Source of the DNA: Amorphophallus konjac
Lineage: Eukaryota > Streptophyta > Magnoliopsida > Alismatales > Araceae
Direction: 5' to 3'
Length of the DNA: 64,000 nt
Assembly: GCA_022559845.1 (NCBI GenBank)
Contig: CM040128.1
Location: forward strand, 175,638,413 to 175,702,412
Below are positions 10,495 to 22,094 of this stretch, in pieces (positions within the stretch are counted from its first letter, which is position 1; each line of letters begins with the position of its first letter). The notes below the pieces were generated by a model. The model was not told the origin of the DNA, made no database searches, and saw only the letters and a list, made by a program, of their open reading frames with translations. The position numbers were made by a program, and so were the translations under genes.

Positions 10495-11400
10495 AAGAAG
10501 AGACCCACTAATAAGGTTTTACCTTATATCAAGAACATGATGGACGCCGTGAAGGGTCAAAGTTTGCTTGAGGTCAACTTCAGATTTCTTCTTCCAACCC
10601 CTAGAACTTGCGTCTCAGCGCTATTTCCCATTATCACAGCTCCTGCACATGAGTCCTAATAAATGAAAAATCAAGAGCGATCACCATACGCATGAATGTT
10701 GGCTCCGATGTCAATCTACCAATCAATAGGCAAATTGGTCAAGTTCACTTAAGGGGTTAAGAGAACTTACCTAAATGCTGGCTTAGATGCACTTGCACCT
10801 GCAATCACCATCTTAACTTGAGGGCCGATTAGAGGAGGACCATTCCTTTTTATCTTTCAGGCAGTAAGATGGTTCGTCTGTCCGCACACATAGCAGCAAT
10901 GCTCCCCATTATTCTCATTTTGCTTCTTCTGAGGATTTAGTTTTTGGGATTTTTTGTGATGGAATGATCGGTGATTTTTCTTAAAGTGGTTGCGCTTAGG
11001 AGGAAATGACTTCTTATGGGATTTAAAGGGCTTGCTTTCAACCATGTTGGCTTTGAGTTTATAATTTTGAGTGGAGGCCTCTCTAATTCTATGTTGTTCT
11101 TCTACTCTTATTGCACCAAATACTTGTCTTAGAGTGATGTTACCTTTAGTATAGCAAAGAGTTTTGGTAAAATCAGACCAAGAAGGGGGTAATTTATCTA
11201 ACTCACAAACTACTTGGATTGATTCATCTAGTTTGGATCCTATGGCTCTTAGTTTGTGGACAATTCCCTTAAATTCATCTATTTGATCATTCATGGGCTT
11301 ATTATCCACAAACTTAAATTTGTTGAAGCCTGAGGTCTTAAAACGTTTGATTTTGGTATCATCAAGTCTATATTTTACTTCTAAGGCATCTCATAGTTCA
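10495..11400 (-). pseudogene. Fragment of a Ty1/copia gag and protease start
   Basis: On the minus strand 11309-10857 encodes the second half of a copia gag (UBN2-type): PMNDQIDEFKGIVHKLRAIG, LPPSWSDFTKTL, then a basic Lys/His-rich stretch and the start of a knuckle, CYVCGQTNH, cut by a stop. Upstream codons to 11400 continue the gag (ALEVKYRLDDTKIKRFKTSG). Downstream, to about 10500, degraded codons resemble the copia protease region (WxIDxGANIH, MGNSAETQVLGVG). No LTR belonging to it is visible. Element C's LTR cuts it at 11400. Confidence 0.75.
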
Positions 11401-14400
11401 TGTCACGCCCCGAGCGCGGAAGATACCCGGGTCATGGCCAGCTTATAGAGAACCATTCAATCAGAGCAGTAAAAAAAAAAATTGACAAAAGACAAAGTGC
11501 GCAAATTATCTAAATCATAACTAAGCTTTAATTTCCAAAATGATACCAAATGTCCGAGATGACAATTATCCAAATAACCAAATGGTGATAATTCTAATTC
11601 ATGACATTCCTTATTCAAATCTAAATGCTAGGCTACAAGCCTTAACAAGCTTCAATCAACTAGACTGATACAACTGGAAATACAAGGAGGGACTCAAGAA
11701 AATCAAAGGACACGACTAGCTGGCAGTAGATGATCGGTGACTCTAGCACTCTTCACTCGATCTCATCCCCATTCATATGATTGTCGCTATCCGAGTTACC
11801 TGAAAATGTTAGAAAGAACTAGATGATCGAATCGCTCAGTAGGATTTATATCTCAAGTTCCAACAATCTTTAAGTCAATTACGTGTTCGATGCAGGCATA
11901 GTGATGCATGTTGGAGTCAGCAAGATATAAAGAGTCGTATAAAGAGTATCGCATGAATTCAAGGTATCAACAAAATGTATCATTAAGATACTAGCACGTA
12001 ATTTCAAAAGTTTTTTCACGAGAGTAATAATCAACATTCAAGTAAGTAATATCAAGCACATGTAATAACAAGTAGTGTAATGGAATTGGCTATTTCATTC
12101 ATTTCATTCAAGTAAGTAATTGCCCTTTTTCGGGCCAAGCAAGTCAAATCGAGCATGTCACGAGAGAGTGAGTGTGATGTCTAAACTCTAGCAAGCAAGT
12201 ACTCCGGTGCAATGCTTAAACACCATGGTCAATAAACTCCCGCGGGCACAAGTACCTCCGGGTGCTCCTCCCAGGACCAGACCGGGCCCTATATGCACAG
12301 CATTGGGTCATGTATTGTTCGACATCTACTCTCATTATATAGTCAATATAGAATTTCAAGAAATTTATGCCTTGTAAGAACATAAGGTAGATTTTCCTGA
12401 ATGGAATTCAAGGACATATCACATGTAAATGATGAATTATGACTAACCTACTTAAAATGCATGACACATAGGAGAGTATCATGTATATCAAGGTCTATGT
12501 TACCTTATATTAGGTCTGTGTTAGTCTGTGTTACCTTGCATTAGGTCTGTGTTAGTCAATGTTTTCATATATATCAGGGTCTGTGTTACCTTGCATTAGG
12601 TCTGTGTTAGTCTATGTTACCTTGCATTAGGTCTGTGTTAGTCAATGTTTTCATGTATATCAAGGTCTGTATTACCATGCATTAGGTCTGTGTTAGTCTG
12701 TGTTACCTTGCATAAGGTCTGTGTATGTATGTCAAGGTCTGTGTTACCTTGCATTAGGTCTGTGTTAGTCAATATTTTCATGTATATCAAGGTCTGTGTT
12801 AGTCAATGTTTTCATGTATATCAAGCTTTGTGTTACCTTGCATTAGGTCTGTGTTAGTCTGTGTTACCTTGTATTAGGTCTATATTAATCAATGTTTTCA
12901 TGTATATCAAGGTTTGTGTTACCTTGCATTAGGTCTGTGTATGTATATCAAGGTCTATATTATCTTGCATTAGGTCTGTGTTAGTCAATGTTTTCATGTA
13001 TATCAAGATCTGTATTAGTCAATGTTTCATGTATATCAAGGTCTGTGTTACCTTGCATTAGGTCTGTGTTAGCTTGTGTTACCTTGAGTTGGTCTGCATA
13101 TAGGGTCGATGTTAGTCTGTGCTACCTTGAGTTGGTCTGCATATAGGGTCGATGCTAGTATGTGCTACCTTGAGTTGGTCTGTATATAGGGTCGATGTTA
13201 GTCTGTGCTACCTTGAGTTGGTTTGCATATAGGGTCGATGCTAGTCTGTGCTACCTTGAGTTGGTCTACATATAAGGTCGATGCTAGTCTGTGCTACCTT
13301 GAGTTGGTCTGCATATAGGGTCGATGCTAGTCTGTGCTACCTTGAGTTGGACTGTATATAAGGTCGATGCTAGTTTGTGCTACCTTGAGTTGGTCTGCAT
13401 ATAAGGTCGATGCTAGTCTGTGCTACCTTGAGTTGGTCTGCATATAGGGTCTATGTTAGTAGTGTATCATACATATCAAGGTCTATGTTACCTTGTGTTG
13501 GTCTTCATATAGGGTCTATGTTAGTAGTGTATCATGCATATCAAGGTCTATGTTACCTTGTGTTGGTCTGCATATAGGGTTGATATTAGATCAGAGTTAA
13601 TGATGATTTCATATTCTTAATTACAGAATCTTCAGCACATTATATCTATTATGATCTGAACTTCAATCTCATATTTCTGCATCAATGCATATTGATTTTC
13701 ACTATGCAGGTCAAGTGACTGATTAAATGCCTCTTAATTCTTCTACAGGAACTCAATATAAAATGAAGCCTTAATAATTCCAAGGTTTAATAAATCATGT
13801 TATTTAGATAGAGAAAAATCTCGGGATTCCAAAGTAATGCTCATGCAGGAGTTTTATGATTGGGTTCTATAGATATTAATTTCTGAACATGATGACTACT
13901 AATTACTGAACATGTAGTAACATCATTGTTCGTGATTTATAAAATGTTCACTGAATCAGGAAGTAGAGACATGGATAGACAGAGAAAAATAGCAGGATTA
14001 CGAGATCATGCTCATGCATAAATAGGTTTAATTTCATAGATATTGATTTTTAAACATGGATCAATTTAAAAATGATGACTATCTGCAAAGTGGCCATTTC
14101 ATGAAATGGTGCCAAGGTCATGGGCGCCCTTCAAGAAATTGAGGCAGCCCCTTGGGCGCCATTTTCAACAGATCCGGTTATGCCATTTTCAATGGATCAT
14201 GTTATACTGCAGACATGGAAGGTTAAACTAGCATGCATGTTACCCTATTTTAACTACTAGTTAGGCTAGATCTTGAGAACACCTACCTTTGACGTGACTA
14301 ACGAGGTATAGACTGCACAGCTTCAAGAGGATGGCAGCAGGACATAGACTGCGGGAAGAAGATGCTCCTTCACGTCTTCCAAGGTAAAGAAGGGAGATAT

Positions 14401-14888
14401 TCCCCTCTACATTAATGAAATAACGGTAGTAGCCTCTATCTGTCTATGGAGGGAAATAGTTATAAGAAATCTAGTTGCCAACGCGAAGCATTGGTTCATT
14501 GCCTTGCGGGTCCGGTTGGGGAACAGGATCCTAGATCATTGATGTCCATGGTCAGGGGATAGTGCCTCGCCAGTTGAAAGAGGGGAGCAAGACCCTACAA
14601 CCTTATTGTCTTGTCAGAGGATAGTGCCTTGCCAGCTAGTGCTTCAATCATTTGTGGGCAAGGACACATTGCCAGCAACATAACCTATTAGTGTTCCAAC
14701 TTTTCTAGAAGATGTCGGACAGCCTGTCCCTCAGGAAAAATGGCACCCTTCGAAGGGATTCTATTTATGGAAATAGCGCCCACGCAATTGGGCGCTATAT
14801 CCTTTGTTTATATAATTTTTTTGGGGGGAGAAAAAGTCTATATATTATTATTATTATTTTCATTTTCATTTTTATAAGGGGTGCTACA
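11401..14888 (-). repeat. 3' LTR of element C, about 3.5 kb
   Basis: On the minus strand it begins TGTAGCACCCC at 14888, the same start as the LTR of element E, and ends ...GCGTGACA at 11401 (window strand TGTCACGCCCCG). The first kilobase from 11401 matches the 5' LTR piece at 40330-41408. A large minisatellite occupies the middle. Six bases of polypurine tract adjoin it at 14889-14894, so it is a 3' LTR with internal DNA attached, not a solo LTR. Confidence 0.82.
12480..13590 (-). repeat. Minisatellite in the C LTR
   Basis: Two related repeat blocks. The first (about 12480-13080) alternates GTCTGTGTTACCTTGCATTA and GTCTGTGTTAGTCAATG with TTTTCATGTATATCAAG in units of roughly 50-100 bp. The second (about 13080-13590) has about ten copies of a 43-45 bp unit, GGTCTGCATATAGGGTCGATG + CTAGTCTGTGCTACCTTGAGTT. 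The E LTR lacks this array, and the C 5' LTR is cut off exactly where it would start. Confidence 0.88.
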
Positions 14889-14894
14889 CCCTCC
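14889..14894 (-). other. Remnant of the polypurine tract of element C
   Basis: CCCTCC on the window strand is GGAGGG on the C strand, directly before the LTR start TGTAGCA. The related element E has GGGGGAGGG in the same place (61837-61845). Element B begins on the next base, so B entered the C polypurine tract or the remainder was lost later. Confidence 0.7.
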
Positions 14895-15154
14895 TATAGA
14901 CACGCCATTCCTGACGTCTCCCGAGAAAGTCTCATATTACTATACAACGCCCCGCAACGGCTTACGCATTTTGAATCGCTCAAGTGCTTCTTTTTTCTTG
15001 AGTCTTCTTCCGCCCTTTTCGGTATCCGGAATCGTCTCGTCACGGCATTCGGACGGCATCAACACCAGTCAGACGCATCAGGAGGTTCCGGATCCAAGAA
15101 GGGTGTCTGCCGGGCGGCCGCCAACGCTTGTCCGAGGACCCGGGTGGGTCTTGA

Positions 15155-15790
15155 TGGGGGCGTCCAGGCCCATGGACGCCTCCATTCTCTTAATTTATTT
15201 TATTTTTATTTTTCAAAACCCAAAACACAAATAAAAAATAATATAATAATGGAGGCGTCCAGGCCCCTGGACGCCTCCATAAAAACAAATATAAAATATA
15301 TATATATGTATGCCAGTTGGCATAAAAAGACAAAACAAAATAAAAAAATGATATATTAATGGAGGCGTCCAGGCCCCTGGACGCCGCCATAAAAACAAAA
15401 ATAAAAAAAATATAATGCCAACTTTGGCATAAAAAGACAAAACAAAAATAAAAATAATATATTAATGGAGGCGTCCAGGCCCCTGGACGCCTCCATCAAC
15501 TTCCTCACGGGCGCCGCCCACCGAACGACGGTTTGTCGTGTGTGAAAAAATCCAAATTATGGAGACGTCCAGTCCTCTGGACGAGCCCATTTCAAAATCA
15601 CGAGGCGCCGCTCACAAAACCACGCGTTGTGTCAAACCGCGTGCGACCGTCGGTGGTGTTCGGTGGACCTGTTAGGGGCGCCCGGGGCCCTGGACGCCTC
15701 CACAAAAATATTCCGAAAAAATTAATAAAAATAGAATAAAATATTAGTTCGGCCCAGGTGGAGGTGTCCAGGGTCCTGGACGCCTCCACC
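15155..15790 (+). repeat. Seven GC-rich palindromes in U3 of the B 5' LTR
   Basis: Copies of GGAGGCGTCCAGG followed by CCCCTGGACGCCTCC lie at about 15155, 15250, 15360, 15464, 15558, 15674 and 15758, separated by AT-rich spacers, giving a period of about 85-115 bp. The best copies are perfect inverted repeats of about 28-30 bp that could form cruciforms or RNA hairpins. The same seven occur in the 3' LTR at about 34359-34999. A related set of four lies at 31085-31310. Confidence 0.88.
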
Positions 15791-15800
15791 CTCCGGAGCC

Positions 15801-15810
15801 CTATAAATAG
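15801..15810 (+). promoter_or_regulatory. TATA box of the B 5' LTR
   Basis: CTATAAATAG, 14 bp after the last U3 palindrome. It is conserved at 35009-35018 in the 3' LTR. Transcription would begin near 15835, so the downstream 75-95 bp repeats would be in the RNA leader. Confidence 0.75.
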
Positions 15811-16442
15811 AGGCCCACCCCCTCAGTTCTGGAGGAGCTTCGAAGAGATCCGATAGGCTGCCGGAGCCCAGAGGCTACCGGAGTCATTTTCTAACCCGTG
15901 GGGTTTTTTGTAGGTGGAGGTTCTGCCAGCTTCTCGGGTGCCCACGCTCGCGAGAGGAGGGTCGTCTTCATCCACCGCGCTTCCACGCCATCCCTACGCT
16001 GCCGGAGCTCCGCCGGATTTCACCATCGGCACATCCAATAAGCCAATCATTTCCTTTTCTTCTAGTTCTTTTGTATTCATCATCTCGCATCATCTATCCC
16101 CCTTCATAAGGGCGCCTCTTCTTATATACTTCTTGCATCCATCATCTCATTTTCCTCCTACTCGAGTCCGAGAGGGGTTTAAAAGACAACACCAACCAGG
16201 TGTGTGTCTTACCATCATTTCATTGTTTTTTTTTATCGCAAGGATTTGAATACTACACCTTCATCTTTCTAATCCACTCGTTACTTGTTTGTCGTTGTTT
16301 TGCAAGGGTACCCAAGGAAAGCCCTCTCCGTCAGCTGGCCGAAGGGGGAGGAAGAAGCAACCCACCATCTCCCGCTCTTGAGGTAGGCACGATCACTTTC
16401 TTCATTTTGGGATCTTTCGGCCCCTGGCGATCACATCTTGTT

Positions 16443-16905
16443 CTCGAGGCCGCGGCGAGTCACTTCCCCAATGGCCGTTTAAATTTCCGTTCTTATATTC
16501 TCTTTATATTCTGTTATATTCTACTCATATGCTCGAGGCCGCGGCGAGTCACTTCCCCAATGGCCGTTTAAATTCCCGTTTTTATATGTTATATTCTTAT
16601 CTATTCATGTTCTCGAGGCCGCGGCGAGTCACTTCCCCAATGGCCGTTTAAATTCTCTTTATATCATGTCATATTATTATCTATTCATATTCTCGAGGCC
16701 GCGGTGAGTCACTTCCCCAATGGCCATTTAAATTCCCGCTCTTTATATTCTCTTTATATTCTGCTATCTTCTTATCTGCTCATATTCTCGAGGCCGCGGC
16801 GAGTCACTTCCCCAATGGCCGTTTCAATTCCTGCTATTTAATTTCTGCACCATTCCCGTCCCCCGAGGTCGCGGCGAGTCACTTCCCGCTATGGCCGTTT
16901 AACCC
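16443..16905 (+). repeat. Six tandem units in R/U5 of the B LTR
   Basis: The core CTCGAGGCCGCGGCGAGTC + ACTTCCCCAATGGCCGTTTAAATTC starts at about 16443, 16532, 16612, 16692, 16787 and 16862, with TATATTCTTATCTATTCAT-type spacers. Within each core, CTCG and CGAG flank GGCCGCGG as a small stem. The same array is in the 3' LTR (about 35652-36115). It lies downstream of the TATA box, so it would be transcribed. Confidence 0.88.
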
Positions 16906-17069
16906 CATATCTTGCTATATCACATTTGTCATGCTCGCCCCGCCGGAGCAATCTCCCGTGGTGGCACCTTCTCTTTTCTCTTATTTCTGTGTTGCAGCAA
17001 ACAAAAAGAAGGAGCCCGCGCACTCCGCGTCCTCTTCACACCCCGAACCGCGTGACGTCGCTCACAGAT

Positions 17070-17086
17070 TGGCGATCACGGTGGGA
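17070..17086 (+). other. Primer-binding site of element B
   Basis: TGGCGATCACGGTGGGA follows the LTR end by three bases. It resembles the tRNA-Arg-type PBS (TGGCGACTCCGCTGGGGA-like) used by Ogre and many Tat elements. The tRNA assignment is from recollection of the family and was not checked against a tRNA set. Confidence 0.6.
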
Positions 17087-17661
17087 CCTCTATTGCTTCC
17101 CTTCGGCTACCCTTGCAAGTTCGGCACTATCCATGCCTCTCCACCTTGGCGCCCGCGCACGCCCCCGTTGTGCTCACGGCAGCACCGTCAGTTTTGATTG
17201 GTTGTTTGTTTATTATATGTCTGTTATTTCTATTGTTTTCCCACTCCATATCTCTGTCAGCATTTCATTGCATGCATCCATCCCTCTTTTATATCCTTTT
17301 TTCATTTTTTTTTAGGATCACCCTTTCCCGGTGAAGGAAGGACTCTCCGTTTGAGAATTCCTCTCAACGGACTAGAATCTCCTCCACTGGGACCTCCGTA
17401 AGTCCCCGACATCGAAGAATCTCCTCTTCGTTCACTGGGCTGGTTGTACCATTGAAGTTCCCCGAAGTTAGTCATTTCATTCGTGGTGAGACGAGAGACC
17501 CTAGCTGACACGGCAGTGAAACAAAAATAAACTAGGGTCCCCATTTTGTGTGAACTTCGGATCTCGCTAAAAACACAAAAAAAAATCATCAAAATCAAAA
17601 CACAAAAAAGGCGTAAAAGCATCCACTTGTTTGATAATCTGTGCTACCTGCTTGCTAGTGT
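17087..17661 (+). other. Leader between PBS and gag of element B
   Basis: About 575 bp without a convincing gene. It includes a poly-T tract near 17305 and an A-rich stretch at about 17560-17610 before the gag ATG. No extra Ogre-style first open reading frame is visible here. Confidence 0.6.
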
Positions 17662-19541
17662 ATGTTTTTACGTTCTGGGAAAACTGTGAGCATGGCTCAC
17701 GAGTCTTTTGAGGAAAACCACCCTAGTCGTGGTTTGTCAGCCGACCCGCGAGTCTATGCTATGGACTCGGGTCCTTCTCATGAGCTCTCGCATGAGGTGC
17801 AGGTTATTGCCGGGGACACGTCCCCACCACAGGATATCTCTTCCTTACTGGGCGTCCTCACCAACACGAAGCTTACCTCTGAACAGCTCCGGGCCTTCCA
17901 GGCCATTCTGAAGGGGAAATCTGTTTCCCCCACGCCCCAGGAATCAACTCCGGCCATCGCACCTCTCCAAGAGTCCGTGCAGGCCATTCCATCTCCTTCA
18001 TTGGCGCAAGCCATCCAGTCTCCCTAGCTTCAAGGACAAGCGAGCCAACAACCACCCTCATTCCAGTTCCCGTCACAATCTCAAACTCCCGTTGTTCTCC
18101 ACACACCGCTTCAGCCAGGGCCAACTGTCGGCGGTCCGACAGCTCCCTCTCATTCCGGGCTCCCCCCTCAAGTCTCCGGGAGACAGTTTCTCCCCCAGTG
18201 GCAAGTGCCACCTTCACCTTCAATAGGTTCAATCGCATGGACGAGCAGTTTCAAAATCTGAGAAGGATGGTGGACGTGAAAGCCACCCCGGAGGTTGCTT
18301 TGCCAATCCTTCCCGCCATTCATCTTCCTCCCTCCGAAATGCCCACGTACCGCAGATACAATGGTACCGGCAACCCCTTCATTCACCTCAAGGATTTCAT
18401 GTATGAATCCTCATATTGGCAAAACGATCATAGGTCCCTGGCATACCTCTTTCGGAGATCATTGGATGGTCCCGAGCTTGAGTGGTTCTATTCCTTGGAG
18501 CCCCGCGAGGCCGAGAATTTTGAAATAGTCCAGAGAAGGTTCTTGCAGAAATATAGGGATAGGGTCGGTCCCTCACTCTCCATTACCGACCTAGTGGCCG
18601 AAAAGATGAAGCCCGATGAAGATTTTGTCCGCTATGCTGATAGATGGAGGTCTCTGGCGGAAAGAATAAGGGATACCCTCTCTGAGCCCGAACAAGTGAA
18701 GATGATTGTGTCTAATGCAACCCCATAGTTCAAACACGTCCTGGCCATGAATAAACTTACTACAATGGAGGAACTCTATGAAAGGGCCCGATACATCCAA
18801 ACCCAGTTAAAAGACTCCCCCATTATGAACATGTTTGAGTCGTCGAAGCCCAAAGTGGTCAGAAAGACAGGCGCTGGTGTCCCGGGCGGAGCCACAGAAG
18901 GGGTCGTGACAAATGAGCAAGTGGGTGCGGTCAACAATGCCAACTATGCGGTCAACCCAAGGCCTCCATAAATGACCCGACTTCCCCTCCAACCAGGTCC
19001 TTTCCCTCTTCGTCCTCCACCCCAAAATAATCCACCCCAGGATAATATGCCTCCATTACGTCAACCCCAGCAACAACAACCACAACCTCAGCAACAACAA
19101 CCACCGCTTCAGTACAACCAAGTTCCACCCCCGGGGAACTATGGTCCCCAACAGCAACAAAGGAGGCCGCTCGGTTCCAAGAGAGCCTACTATCCACCAT
19201 TGCCAGAAACCTTAGCAGACATTTTTAATGCCCTCATGGCATCAAACCAACTCGCCCTACCCAGAGAAAGGCCCGTGTGGCCCCCAAATGTTGATACCTC
19301 CAAATACTGCGTCTATCACAGGCAGCCAGGACACACAGTAGATTACTGCTTCCATTTCAAAGATTACATCCACGATATGAATGATGAACATCAAATAGAT
19401 TGGGATGAAATGAGATGATACGTCGCCGCTCTTAAGGCTAGGAGACCTCCTCATAGGCCACAGCAGCAGTTACAACAACAGCAGCAGCAGCAACCACAAC
19501 AACAACAACAGCCTCAGCAGGCCCCACAACAACAGCCCGAC
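17662..19541 (+). pseudogene. gag: gag of element B
   Basis: Starts MFLRSGKTVSMAHESFEE at 17662. A frame change between 18027 and 18198 leads to the capsid-like retrotransposon gag domain at 18198-18728 (PTYRRYNGTGNPFIHLKDF, LEWFYSL, FLQKYRDRVG), followed by a Pro/Gln-rich region and a Tat-type zinc-finger-like motif, CVYHRQPGHTVDYC, near 19308. In-frame stops are TAG 18025, TAG 18726, TAA 18969 and TGA 19416, each one C-to-T step from Gln or Arg. The stretch of poly-Gln codons at about 19060-19540 is low complexity. The protein would form the particle shell; this copy cannot make it intact. Confidence 0.82.
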
Positions 19542-22094
19542 ATGGGCATAATCCAGAATCCATTCCCGGAGCACCAACAGCCCAATCATCAGGTTAACCC
19601 CATCTCCTCCTTCCCGAAAGTCGGGAGAGAGCAGGTGTGGCACCAGGAAAGTATCTCTATTCTTTCTTCCTCCAACCCCATCGTCATGCAACCCCCTCGC
19701 CTTGCCCGGGTAGCACCTCTCTCTCATCAACCCGCATCAGTATCGCCTTCACCATTTCCACTACCATTACGCCCTCTCATCCGTACCCCGATCTCCTATC
19801 AACCGACACTCTCCACTACGCCTTCACACCCTCTCATCTTCTCTCACTCCCCCACTTTACCATCCACCTCTACCACATTTACCCCTACGCCTTCTAAACC
19901 CCTTATCATCCGTCAACCATACATAACCCCATCTTTCTCCACCGTATCACCACTAATGCCTTCAAAACCACTCATTACTCATCGCCCACCTCAAAATCAT
20001 TGCCCACTTCAAGCCCTACCCACTTCTACTTCGTCTCCACCTCCACCTTCCAGACCCCTTATCCTTCATAATCCGCGCGATATCCCCTCTACCTTCACCA
20101 TGCCTCCACCTAACAAGCTCCTCATCAGAATCCCTGCTCCCGTCATCACCCCTGCTTCATCAACCATTCCTCCACCACTACCCCTCAAACCTCTGTTAAA
20201 ACCCATTGCTACCCCCACAGAGGTACAAAAGCCGCAGGCAATGGTGCTCCGGAGTGGAAGGATTTTCCACAGGGTTTTCCCCCACAACAGTCAGAATCTT
20301 GAGCAATCTCAGCCAGATAAGGATGATGGAGAACAACTAGAAAGAGCTATCCCTGGAACACAGTATGATCTATTAAAACATTTGGACAAGACGCATGCTC
20401 GGATCTCCATCCTGGAGCTTCTTCAAAGATCCACATCCCACCAGGCAGCCTTAATGGAGTACCTTCAAAGAGTCATGGTTACTGAAGACCTCCCCGTGGA
20501 GAAGATTTCGACCGTCCTGACCCCAACAGACACACAACCGGCCATCATGTTCCGCAACTACGAGCTCGCTCCCAAGGAAGCTCGAAAATATGCATTGTGC
20601 ATTTCAATAAAAATCAATGGGGTATCCATAAACCCGTGTCTTGTGGACACGGGTGCGTCCATAAATGTGATCTCCATAAGCACTCTTCAGTTGTGTGAGA
20701 TCAACGAGGAACAAATAAGACCTTCCTCGATCACGGTCACGGCCTATGACAATAGCAAAAGGCCGCCGCAGGGGATGATTATTCTGAAGACAGAACTAGG
20801 CCCCATGTCAATTCCCACGGAATTCCATGTCCTCGACATGGACCTCACATTCAAGGCTATACTGGGTCGCCCTTACATCGAAGCCATGGACGTTGTGCCT
20901 TCCACCAACCATCAGTGCATGAAGTTTCCTTACAATGGGAGAATTATTAAAGTGGTCAGTACACCTGTCCTTCACATAGTGGATGCTATCAACACCTCTC
21001 TGCCCTCTGTTTGGCCGTCTCATCGGCCCATATTGTCACTACTGGATGTACGTGATTCATCTCACGTTCTACTAGCACCAAAGGAGCCGGTCAGGACAAC
21101 CGCAACATCATGTCTCCCTTTTCACTCCAAAGGTTGGGAGATTATGAGGAACATCGGCTATCAATAGGGTAAAGGTCTGGGCGCACAATTACAAGGGATG
21201 CTCAAACCGCCAAAGGAAATTAGGCCGAACCGTAGGTTTGGCCTAGGCTTCAAAGGACCGTTCAGGGCGGATTGGAAGCCCCTCACATGGACTCTATCAA
21301 ACCACTTCAACAGAGGGCCCGTTGTTCAGATGGGAGATTACCCACGAGAAGCATATGGGGGATCACATGCTGTATATTTGGCTGAAAAATATCCGAGGAT
21401 CACCAAAAGAGGCAAGATCAAAGATCCGGAATGCGAGTGGAACAAATGGTTCGACATACGGGACATTTTCGTTGCACTGGAAAGGATGTTCTCGTCTCCG
21501 CAACTTGAAGGATCGCCATTGATCTCCGGAATACCAGAGAATATTACCACTCTTGCCAAGGTTCCAAACTATCCTCGTCCTTGCCAGAAGGACTCTGTCA
21601 TCGACGGATCTTCATCCGTCCTCAACATTGCCGTCGATGGCTCATTAGTCGCCATCCTCTCCATCCACTCGTCTCAGCCTTTGCTGATATCTTCTTCCTG
21701 GGCCAGACAATTGTCTGATGATCTTCCCAGATCCCCTTCTCTGTTTACATACCTACGCGGGCTTTTCAACCCGCGCCAGGTCTTCAACCATGATCTGCTC
21801 TATGAGCCTCACAATCCTCTAGCCATAACCACTTTTCTCTCTCCTCCAATCTCTTTTCACTGCTTTGTCATTAAAAATGAAAACGAAAAAAAAAACGTCA
21901 ATTTTCAAACTCTCCAACAACACATCTTCGTTGAGGAAACCTCCTACATCTCCCACGGGTGCGTACCGCCTTGCGGACCACCCGTCCAAGGTCCGATGAG
22001 CGACCTTTTCTACCCCTCCTCTGAGGGGTCTTCTCCTGTACATTCTACACCATCCTCTTCGCCTTCCTCTTCTTCTATAAATATTGTCAGTTAA
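19542..22094 (+). pseudogene. Protease and G-patch segment of B pol
   Basis: Same frame as gag. A long Pro/Ser/Thr-rich linker (19640-20230) precedes an aspartic protease with active-site LVDTGASINVIS at about 20640 and a downstream ILGRPYIEAM flap/partner motif near 20860. After it comes a G-patch-like motif, GWEIMRNIGYQ then GKGLGAQLQG, interrupted by TAG at 21165. The frame continues open to TAA at 22092. A G-patch after the protease is known from Ogre/Tat elements. In Ogre the region between protease and RT holds an intron, so 21170-22210 may be partly intronic; I could not choose splice sites. Confidence 0.75.

Larger units (their letters stand above)
14895..17066 (+). repeat. 5' LTR of element B
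   Basis: Homologous to 34097-36209. It starts TATAGACACGCC (the 3' copy has TGTAGACACGCC, so the terminal TG has mutated) and ends CGCTCACA, three bases before the primer-binding site. U3 carries seven palindromes at ~100-bp spacing. A TATA box is at 15801, and the R/U5 side carries six copies of a GC-rich 75-95 bp repeat. Small frames such as 14712-15359 cross the element boundary and are not genes. Confidence 0.88.

Noticed and set aside
12480..13590. Common origin of the GTCTGTGTTA minisatellite in C and the GTCTGTACA array in A
   Set aside because: Shared core is only GTCTGT; spacers, period and element type differ, so chance is sufficient.
11401..14888. Solo LTR
   Set aside because: GGAGGG polypurine remnant is attached at 14889-14894 and the rest of the element is found beyond element B in the same orientation.
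14712..15789. Reading frames on both strands at the left end of element B
   Set aside because: They cross the C/B boundary or translate the palindromes and AT spacers; the same frames recur in the 3' LTR copy.
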